From contig JAPFFF010000003.1 of NCBI GenBank assembly GCA_039105265.1, positions 6,634,001-6,698,000 on the forward strand: a stretch of 64,000 nucleotides of DNA, in the 5' to 3' direction. This document shows positions 55,825 through 64,000 of the stretch, piece by piece. The notes below the pieces were generated by a model. It made no database searches. It worked only from the letters and a program-made list of their open reading frames with translations, and was not told where the DNA came from. Each line of letters opens with the position of its first letter. The stretch's first letter is position 1. The DNA comes from Tritrichomonas musculus (taxonomy: Eukaryota > Parabasalia > Tritrichomonadida > Tritrichomonadidae). A program made the translations under genes and the position numbers.

Positions 55825-57396
55825 ACCGAAGGAAAGCAAACACTGATTAAACTATCATTCAATTTTCTTCACAAATCGAAAATCATTATTTCTCAAACAA
55901 CAATAAATAACCCTGATTTTTGTTTGATTTTCAGTATATAGAACTTGATTCTACATTCTCAATTCTCAAACCTTAAGTTTGCTCAATACCTCAAATAATA
56001 ATAATCAATATAATTATACTGCCACTAAGATTCATGGTTGGTCCCCAAGAAAATACAAGCTTATATAATCTTCGTTTTACAATGAATTGTTGATATTTTT
56101 CAATGATCTTTCTTTACTATTGAAGTTACCAGTTTTAAGTGACGGAGGAACAGCTCTCAAGAGTTTTGTTGGTAATTGCCAATTAATACATTTTCTGTGC
56201 ATACATCATTTAGTAAAGAATATTGGTACCAAATCTTTTCTTGGCAAATTGGCCGCAAAAGTACTAATTTCGCATACTGAAGAAATGTTCTTGAAAAATT
56301 TTCAAGACTATTTAGAAATAGCAAATTCTTATAAAGAAAATAGTACAACCGGTATCAATAAAAAGTTTCTAGACTCATACTTCATGAAAGAAAGCCTAAA
56401 TGAAAATGGCAATATGGAAATTGTACCTGATTTAGACAACAAAAAAGAAGAAATTGCAAAAACCGTTTTGTTTCATAGAGGGCCAATTGCAGCAGCTACA
56501 AATCATACAGAAGGTTTTCATACACATCTAAAAATAATATCAAAAGAACGCAAAGGTCTTGGGTATAATTTGCTAAAACTTATATAAAAAAAAGGTACAT
56601 AAAATATGCATCATGATCCAGTGCTGACAAGCTGTGTACATGAGTTAAAAAAGAACTTTTAAAAATGAAAAATAAGTTTGAAGTTGAAACTGTCGAAGTT
56701 TGTGAACGCAAAACAAATGAACACAAAAAGCTAATGCTTGGATCTGATCTCACTTGAATGCACACAGTTACAGACGATGCAATAATTCATATAAATTTCC
56801 CGATATTCAATGAAGACAAATTTTATACATACCTTTCATCCATCAGTTGAATAATCTGAATTAGATGGCGAAATTTGTTACAATAGGTAAGATTCTGATC
56901 CTATCGTAAACGATAATAGCAATTATACTAATGAAATAAATGATGCCATTAAAAAAATTATGACTTAATGGCGGGCATACATTTAAAAAAGGATTTAAGC
57001 GATAGCATAGCAAATTCACTAAAGAAAAACATCAGAGAAGTATTTGCTCTAGGATTGAAAATAGATAATTTAAATGATTTTGTTAAGTTTTTAATATCAG
57101 GATTATAACTTACATTAGTGAGCAACTTGGAATCTTCTTTCGAATTGCGTAAGAACAAAATGATTGGTAGATATTTGGCTATTACATGAATAAAGATATT
57201 GAATATAAATTAGTGATTATTAGTGACTTTTTATATTATCTATATACGTAGGCCTCATTTGAATAAATTGAATGAAAAGTAGCTAGACAAAATCAAACAA
57301 AATTCAGGGTTATTTGTTGTTGTTTGAGGAAAAATGATTTTTCGATTTGTGAAGAATATCGAATGATAGTTTAATCAGTGTTTGCTTTCCTTCGGT
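55825..57396. mobile_element. Decayed MULE-like transposon bracketed by inverted repeats
   Basis: Segments 55825-55932 and 57290-57396 are inverted copies of about 107 bp (ACCGAAGGAAAGCAAACACT at the outer left, its reverse complement at the outer right), roughly 88-90% identical. Between them lies a transposase remnant of MULE type (56087-57180). The right arm also forms the 3' end of the minus-strand transposase-like frame 57375-58907. The arms may therefore be copied ends of that second element and not the true termini of the MULE. Confidence 0.55.
56087..57180 (+). pseudogene. MULE-type transposase remnant
   Basis: The first 166-codon frame (56087-56587) reads LPVLSDGGTALKSFVGNCQL, then IHFLCIHHLVKNIG and later TNHTEGFHTHLKII, the pattern of the MULE/FAR1-type DDE transposase: an acidic residue in LSDGG, and the C-x-x-H-H-type motif. 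The N-terminal part of the enzyme is missing. After a stop at 56585-56587 the coding resemblance goes on in several short frames (for example 56968-57108, MAGIHLKKDLSDSIANSLKK) interrupted by stops. This is an old, non-functional copy of a plain DNA transposon gene. Confidence 0.65.
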
Positions 57397-58907
57397 AAAA
57401 TTGTTGAATTAGAATTATGATCTATTTCAATACCATATTTGATTAAATAGCTTCTCAATATTTTAATAGAATGTAAGAAGTCTGAAATAGGAATTTGTTT
57501 TATATTATTTTCACAAATATAATTAATCATTTCTACAAAAGTCATGCCCGATTTGAAACAATGAAGTATTATATTGAAAAATTTGTCATAAAGAAAATCG
57601 TACTTATGATCCCCGTCAGTTGCTATAAAATTGATTGATACATTAAATTTTTCTATTATTTCAAAAATTTTATCGGTTATTTCAATTATTTCATTATTTG
57701 CTGCTCCACTTTCTGAAAGTTTTACAAAAATTGGAAACGGTTTAATTGAAAAATTAATTGGTTGTAAATAATAAATAAAAAAATTTGTATAAATACTCTC
57801 TTTTTTTATGTTTTCAATTAAAGGAAATATTTTTTATATAGTTTCACCTTTAACATTTTTAAATTTAGCCGCATCAATAGCAAGAGTTGCTTCAATATGA
57901 TGTGAATTCATTGGTAAAAATTCGTTTAAAATTTTATCGATATTTTGAATTCTTGTAAAACGCTCTATAAAAATTTGAATGTCCGGTGAAAACCATTTTC
58001 TTATCGTCGTTTCGTGTGGAAGTGGGAAAAATTGACGGAGAAAAGAATACGATTTTGAACCATAAATATGAGCAATTGTTGAAATTGCAAGAAACTTATT
58101 GCTATATTTTCTATTGTTTTTTTGGACTTTGTACTGTTTTATTAACTCTTCCATTATATCATTTGTCTCATAAGGCAGTTTGTCATCTGGTTCTGATAAA
58201 TGATGAAGATCATCAAGAATTTTTTGAAAACATATTAAGTTTTTATAAAATAACGCATTTTTGCGGTTATTTGTAGCTGTTTCCGTGCGAGGAAAACTTA
58301 GTTTATCTGAAAAAATTTGTTCGTAGTTAATAATTTTATTTGGACCAATTAAAATCTGCAATATTTTACTTGATTCTATTAACGAAAAAATATTAATTGA
58401 ATGTAATAATTGTAGCATTATTGTAAATATTTCATTATATTTATTAAATTTCAATCTATATGTGTAAGCTGCTCTATAAAAACTTGTTATTATTGAATCG
58501 ATTCAATAATATTGCAAAAAAATATCTAACAATAAAATTTTATTCAGCACATCTTATCATTTCACAAATAGCAATTATAATTGATTTATATAAATCAACA
58601 ACGGAATATTTCCTGATAGATATTTTTTGCAATATTTCCAAACATAATTTAAAGATTCACTTAAAATGTTGCTAATTTTTTCTTTGCATTTTGGTATAAT
58701 CTTTTCTTATCTATCAAAAACTACTGGATCAAAGTTGGCTGAAACAATAGCCTTCAAATCTAATATATCTTCTTCGGAAACATCATCTTCAAGTTCTAAA
58801 CATTCTTCCTCTTCTTCCTCTTCAATCTGAAAATAATCGTCATCATCAGAATCATATTCAATTTCCATTAAATTTGATAAAAGATTAGCAAAATCAATAT
58901 CTTCCAT
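57375..58907 (-). pseudogene. Transposase-like gene, decayed
   Basis: A minus-strand gene recognisable over about 1.5 kb. The first 66 codons (58707-58907) read an acidic N-terminus (EEEEEEECLELEDDVSEEDI). The middle frame (57834-58454, 206 codons) contains KYSNKFLAISTIAHIYGSKS, YSFLRQFFPLPHETTIRKWF and ATLAIDAAKFKN. The same frame continues past one TAA to IATDGDHKYDFLYDKFFN and ends at TGA 57375-57377. The two Asp-containing strands (LAIDAAKF, FIATDGDHKYD) fit a DDE RNase-H-fold transposase. Further stops interrupt the N-terminal part. An inverted pair AATATTGCAAAAAA/TTTTTTGCAATATT lies in it (58507-58635). Possibly a multicopy trichomonad transposon; the family is not named. Confidence 0.6.
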
Positions 58908-61802
58908 TTTAAATTATAAATCATTAAAAAAATTCAATGCATATTTGTTCAACATTTTGCATGCAAATTAAATTGCTTTCATAATGTCTACGGCCAAAAA
59001 GTTTTAGATGAAATTTAAAACATAAATTTACAATGGACTATATATTTTTTTAAATAGATCAGATTATAAATATATTCATATGATATTCAGAAATCATTGA
59101 TGCTAATCAAAATTTCATTATTTTGATTCAACGCTGAATAAGATAAAATCAATTCATATTTTATTATATTGTTGACTATGTGCTGAAACAATATATATGA
59201 TTTGGTTTTATGTAATATAAAAATTAAGGCTTAAAAACCCAAATATAGTTGGTGGACATAATTATGTTTTTGGGACATAATCATGTTTGCTCAACTTTTT
59301 GAATGGTACACAAAAATAAAACACATTTTTCTCAATACTTTTTAAAGATAATTTGATAATATTATATACTTTATTAATGTATTTTATGTACATCATTATT
59401 TAATTAAATGAGCTATTATATTTGTGATTTATATGAAATTTTGCCATTAATGAAAAAAAAAGTTAAAATGCTTATTTTATTCTCAATAATTGAAACTTGG
59501 GATTTAATAATAATATCATTAATTCATAATCAGTAATGATATAATTTTGTCAGATAATTGATATCTAAAAACTTTCATATAAGAAAATTTTGATGCACAA
59601 AATAAAGTTAAAAATCATATCACTTTTTTGTTTTTTTCCAATAAAAAATAAAAACTTTTAAATTTTTATTTAAATATTTGATATAATGCATATAGTATAA
59701 TGATATTGAAAGAATAAAATTGGCGGTTCTACTCAAGATCTATTTCCTTAATGAAAAAGAGTAACTTCTGAAATAACTGAAAAAGACTTTCAATTTTAGA
59801 CATTGAGAAATTATTTTCATTATTTTAATAGTTCTTCTATACTTACCTAATATTTATTGATTAATTGCTATTTTTAATGCTATTATAATAGAAAAAAATA
59901 AAAAAGTGTAATTTGTATATTTCTTAGAAAAACCTGAAATCTTGATGGGCAACAATGATTTTTAGAGGATTAATAATATATTTCATTGTATGTATTATCA
60001 AATAATGTAATTCTGAAATCATATCAATTATGCATGAGTGATTTATGAATGATTTTGAATGAAAAAAAGAAAAATGAAATTTTTCCAAGATTGATTCTTT
60101 TTCAACCATATTATTATATTTAATATATTATATGCATCATATAGATGATTAATACTGCATCTAATTTGAAATGAAATAAACTCATTTTTCAAAATTAGTA
60201 ATTTTGTATGAATGATTTTTGTCATATTTTGAAAACACTTTTTCTTTTTATATAATTATTATTTCAATAAATTTTTTTCTAAAATATAATATATACATTA
60301 TATTTTAAAATAATAACTATGTTAGAGCAAATTAAAACAACCTTTTTTTTATGGTAAAAGCATGAAATGTGATATGAAATGAGTTTTTTGAGTAGTGAAA
60401 TGAAAATGAAACCATTTTTTCTAATTATCTATTTTATTTCAATAAATAATAATGATACATTTTAATTATAGATGAAAAGTAAATTATAATTTTTTTCAAA
60501 TAATAAAAAAATATTCAGAAATTAAAAATTCGATATCATATTTATGATCAAATTTAGTTTGATAAAAGTGAATGAAAATCGGGGAATAGAATGTATCCAA
60601 TATGATATTAATTGTTCTACAATTGTTTTTTTAAAAGTCCAATTTGAATATATAGAAATGATGTGAAAACATAATTATGTCTCCAAAACAGAATTATGTC
60701 CACCAACTATAATTGCTTTTTTTTGCAATAAAAAAACTCTATATTCTATCACTATATTTATTTTATTATATGATAAATATAATAAATTTATTATATTAAA
60801 ATTGAATATTTAATTTAATCATTTTTTTATCTTTAATATATAAAGATAAATGTAAATGAAAACTCAAAAAAATACGTTATTTTCGTCCTCGCACCTTTTT
60901 TTTTCCGAGATTTTCCTCTTAATGATTCTATGTAAGCCCACGGTACGTTATTTCACTATTCTTTTCGGAAAACAGCATCAATTGGTTAGAAACAAGCTGA
61001 TATAGGGGACTGAAAGATTGGCAGCTATCCCACATTTGATATTCTTTTCCATTTAATATTTATATAGTGAACGTTTTTCAAATTCAAACTAGCCATCAAA
61101 ACATGCTTTATGTAACGATTCTGCTCCTTTATAACGAAAATTAAAAAGAATTGAGGCTATTGTAACACACATATTTCAACATTAGTAATAAGTCACAGAA
61201 TTTTTATTGCCCAGCTGTTTGATTTTGCATCATTCCCACAAAAAGCTAAAAAGGCTTTGAAAAAACTATACTTTATTATAATAAATATTTCTTTTTTACA
61301 TTATATACATTTATGTCATTTTACTCCATTAAAATTTCTGAAATAAAATCTCGGAAAAAAGGGAAAAAATTGTGTATAAAAACTTTTTCAAAGCGTTTGA
61401 GAGAAAATCTCGGAAAAAAGGGAAAAAAAAATCTATCCAAAAAATTATGAGGCACTTTTGTATCAATCCAAAAAATTCCAGTTTCTACCAAATACCGTTT
61501 TTTTCACGGTATCTGCTATTTTTTGGGTTAGTAAACATCCATGATTTAAATGATTTCAACATAATATCTATATCAATTTGTTAATTTTTTTTAATTGAAG
61601 AAAAAATGGTTGTATTTGTATGACAAATGGAGATAAAAAAATGAAAGAATTTACATCTATCAACAGGGAATAATTAATTAGACAGACAATTAATTTTGGC
61701 TGATAGTCTTCATTTAAAATTTTAAACAAAATAAATTTTTGACTTAATTTTTAAACGGTTTTTTTTCAATATTATATTAGCCAGAAAATTTTCAAAATTT
61801 AA
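58908..61802. other. Long AT-rich intergenic region
   Basis: Gene-free apart from the TIR element at 59246-60709. A short motif GAAAATCTCGGAAAAAAGGG-like sequence occurs at about 61346 and 61402 in direct orientation and inverted near 60900-60920, perhaps a small dispersed repeat. Small ORFs here (such as 61372-61584) are repeat-derived and not supported. Confidence 0.5.
59246..60709. mobile_element. Tc1/mariner-like inverted-repeat element, non-autonomous
   Basis: The ends TAGTTGGTGGACATAATTAT and the reverse complement of ACAGAATTATGTCCACCAACTA form inverted repeats of about 45 bp. They show a doubled ACATAAT motif (GGGACATAATCATGTTT in the left arm, ACATAATTATGTCTCC in the right). TA dinucleotides adjoin both ends. 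The GGTGGACATAAT type of terminus is seen in Tc1/mariner elements. No transposase ORF between the arms, so this is a derelict or MITE-like copy of about 1.46 kb. Confidence 0.65.
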
Positions 61803-63356
61803 ATGACTGATAACCAAGGTCAACAACAACAAGAACAACCACAAGCTCAGCAGCCACAAGGACAACAACAACAAGGACAACAGCAACAAGGACAACAACA
61901 ACAACAAAGACAAGGACAACCAAGGCAGGGACAAAGAGGTCGAGGTCCACCATATCATAAAGATTTCAAAGGTCGAGGACCACATCAAAAACCAAATCCA
62001 AAAGTCGAGATTTCAACAGCTGATAGCATGGAATTACAAAAAACTATGCTCACTGAAAATCAAGATGATGTTCTTGAAATGTTGCGAAATGATGAAAAAA
62101 GCGCTCTTCATCCAATGAAACCTTTCGATGAAATCATTACTGGTGATATTTCTGGACCTATTCTTCAAGTAATTGATGATTTGGGTTTCATCCAACCATC
62201 AAAAATCCAAAGCCAAGCAATTCCTATATTAAATGAACAAAAAGCAGATCTTATAGCACAAGCTCAGAGCGGCTCAGGAAAAACAGTTGCTTTCTTAGTT
62301 TCAATGCTTCTTCACATAGATAAAGATGTTCATTTACCACAAACAATATGCTTATGCCATACCAGAGAACTTACGCAACAAACTTTCAACGTATTTACTA
62401 AAATGAACGAATATACCAAATTTAAAGGAGGAATTTGCATTAATAATATGGAACCTCCTCCTAAAGATGCTCAACTTTTATTTGGAACTCCAGCTTCATT
62501 TAACTATAACATAAAAGAAGGTGTCATTGATATTACTCATGTTAATCTTCTTGTTATCGATGAAGCAGATGCGATCCTTGAAAAGGGATGCACCCACTTT
62601 GGACCAACAATGAAGCTTATTAAAACTCTTCCAGAACACGTTCAATATGCATTCTTTTCCGCCACATTTCCTAATTCTGTTATTGAGACTGTTAATAAAC
62701 TTCGTGATGATATCATTACAATCCGTCTAAAGAGGAGTCAACAACGTGTTGAAACAATTAAACACTGGTATACAAGAGTTAGTAACGAAGACGAGGCTAA
62801 GCGTTGTATATTAGAACTTGTTACTATGGTTGCAAAAGGCCAAACATATGTTTTTACTCGTTCTAAAGATAAAGTAAAAATAATTTACGAATTTTTGAAT
62901 TCAAACAATGTTACTTGCAGACCATTCTCATCAGATTTGACTCCTGAACAACGTGATGAAAACCTTGAAGCATTCCGTAACGAAGAATTTAGAGTTCTCG
63001 TTGCTACAGACGTTCTTGCTCGTGGTATTGATGTTCCACAAACATATCTTGTTATTAATTATCAAACACCAATTATATGGAAATCAACCTTCAACTTCAG
63101 AGGTCAACCAACAAAGAAACATTACCCTGACTGTGATACATACAATCACCGTGCTGGAAGAGCAGGCCGTTTTGGTAGAGCAGGCCTTTGCTTCACAATT
63201 GTTACTGATCCACCCGACGAATATGCTCTTAAGGACTTTTGTAGTGTTAGGCAGCTTAACATTCCACTTAAATTCATCGAAAATAATCAACTCAAAGCAC
63301 TTCCAGAAGAAAATACAGCTGAAAACAACAAAAATGAGGCTCCTGCTAGTACATAA
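61803..63356 (+). CDS. DEAD-box RNA helicase, DDX19/Dbp5 type
   Basis: A 517-residue helicase. A Gln/Gly/Arg-rich disordered N-terminus (about 1-60) is followed by motifs in order: Q motif FIQPSKIQSQAIP, I AQSGSGKT (about 157-164), Ia HTRELTQQ, Ib GTPASF, II DEAD (VIDEADAIL, about 252), III SAT, IV YVFTRSKDK, V RGIDVPQTYLVINY, VI HRAGRAGRFG (about 454-463). A linker of about 20 residues before motif VI (PTKKHYPDCDTYNHR) and the paired NNMEPPPKDAQLLFGTP segment are features of Dbp5/DDX19, which strips proteins from mRNA at the nuclear pore. A general DEAD-box helicase is the alternative. Start ATG in AAAATTTAAATG. Confidence 0.88.
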   Translation: MTDNQGQQQQEQPQAQQPQGQQQQGQQQQGQQQQQRQGQPRQGQRGRGPPYHKDFKGRGPHQKPNPKVEISTADSMELQKTMLTENQDDVLEMLRNDEKSALHPMKPFDEIITGDISGPILQVIDDLGFIQPSKIQSQAIPILNEQKADLIAQAQSGSGKTVAFLVSMLLHIDKDVHLPQTICLCHTRELTQQTFNVFTKMNEYTKFKGGICINNMEPPPKDAQLLFGTPASFNYNIKEGVIDITHVNLLVIDEADAILEKGCTHFGPTMKLIKTLPEHVQYAFFSATFPNSVIETVNKLRDDIITIRLKRSQQRVETIKHWYTRVSNEDEAKRCILELVTMVAKGQTYVFTRSKDKVKIIYEFLNSNNVTCRPFSSDLTPEQRDENLEAFRNEEFRVLVATDVLARGIDVPQTYLVINYQTPIIWKSTFNFRGQPTKKHYPDCDTYNHRAGRAGRFGRAGLCFTIVTDPPDEYALKDFCSVRQLNIPLKFIENNQLKALPEENTAENNKNEAPAST

Positions 63357-64000
63357 AATCAATCAGCATGATTGAATATTTATTTCTAATTTTTTTTAGA
63401 ACTTAAATAAATAATTGAAAAAATTTACTTTCTTATTTTACATATATGTGCGGGTAGAAGATCGAAACACGTTATTTATGGACAAAAATTTTTTTTAGAA
63501 GATTAGTTATTTTCCATTTAAATGGTCATTTAATACAATATGAAATAGAGCGAGGAGAATTATATGTAAACGGGAGAATAATATGTAAACGCTACAGAAA
63601 AAGTTTAAGATATACAATTTTTTTGAATTAATTAATAGAAATTATAAATAATTTATTTGAAAAAAATTGATAAAAAAACTCTAAAATATCTTTATTAATT
63701 TTTGTTTTTGTAATTTATTGTATAGTGATTCAAATTAAATTGATAATTTATAATAATAAAACTAACTAAAAGAAAGCGGATAATGCTTTTCTCCTTCATT
63801 TTAAAACTTTTTCAGAAGTGTTTACATATTATTCTCCTGACTCTAATAAGTAATTAAAATTTTAGTCTATTTCTCTTAGGGTTTTTAAAATCCGATTTTT
63901 GATTGAAAATATAATTTGTAAAATATACAAAATCAATTTTATATATTATTGAATATTTTAATTTGTACTAGCTTATTACATTTAAAAATAAATTATAAAT
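63357..64000. other. Intergenic spacer with a small inverted-repeat element
   Basis: AT-rich DNA downstream of the helicase gene to the window end; holds only the MITE-like repeat at 63553. Confidence 0.5.
63553..63838. mobile_element. MITE-like inverted-repeat element, 0.29 kb
   Basis: The left arm GGAGAATAATATGTAAACG (63573-63591), preceded by a second copy (AGGAGAATTATATGTAAACG at 63553), is matched by the reverse complement at 63803-63838 (GTTTACATATTATTCTCCT). Both arms continue into an AAAAAGTTT stretch. The doubled left arm suggests a tandem duplication of the end. No coding content. Confidence 0.6.

Noticed and set aside
58460-58675. Plus-strand 71-codon ORF
   Set aside because: Opposite strand of the decayed transposase gene and crosses its internal inverted repeat.
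61372-61584. 70-codon basic ORF upstream of the helicase gene
   Set aside because: Composed of a repeated GAAAATCTCGGAAAAAAGGG-like motif and poly-A DNA.
1-64000. tRNA, rRNA and other structural RNA genes
   Set aside because: I looked for cloverleaf and conserved rRNA words by eye and saw none; a dedicated search could still find a tRNA.

Overview
The window is very AT-rich, its protein genes need no introns, spacers are short, and all three standard stop codons are used. Together with a complete Maverick/Polinton element, a multi-pass receptor-cyclase-like gene and compact divergent host genes, this points to a parabasalid flagellate, most likely a Tritrichomonas-type trichomonad. That assignment is inference from gene content and style; no marker RNA gene is present.

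Layout. Positions 1-975 are AT-rich flank with one small doubtful ORF. A 20.4-kb Polinton that looks whole lies at 982-21402. It has a 6-bp target duplication (CACCTC), about 425-bp terminal inverted repeats of roughly 98% identity by eye, and about 20 tightly packed genes: capsid-like protein, integrase, a fibre-like protein, HNH endonuclease, protein-primed DNA polymerase B, packaging ATPase and many small unknowns. The host genes ORC2 (22521-23477) and a V-ATPase accessory-subunit-like membrane protein (23705-24226) follow. The stretch 24.2-40.6 kb is a repeat graveyard. It holds hairpin-rich MITE-like blocks, a GC-rich hairpin island, a left-end Polinton fragment (26820-30420: virion-type protein, integrase, ATPase), a 2.45-kb TA-flanked inverted-repeat element carrying an extraordinary Ala/Val/Asp/Glu repeat ORF, a second broken Polinton fragment (33801-about 37984: polymerase B and an integrase tail), a tandem repeat and a TTAA-flanked inverted-repeat element.

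The host gene block 40.6-54.4 kb carries two divergently transcribed coiled-coil proteins, thiamine pyrophosphokinase, the splicing-associated ESS2 protein divergent from a MED12-like Mediator subunit, and a 1353-residue membrane protein with a degenerate cyclase-like tail. From 54.4 to 61.8 kb lie decayed DNA transposons (a MULE-like transposase remnant between inverted repeats, a second transposase-like pseudogene, a Tc1/mariner-like inverted-repeat element) in AT-rich spacer. A DDX19/Dbp5-type DEAD-box helicase (61803-63356) and a small MITE close the window.

How the parts work together. The large Polinton reads as a self-contained unit with replication (polymerase B), integration (integrase), DNA packaging (ATPase) and virion-type proteins (capsid-like, fibre-like, pVI-like). 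The host genes are unrelated housekeeping functions in replication initiation, vitamin B1 metabolism, splicing, transcription, mRNA export and signalling.
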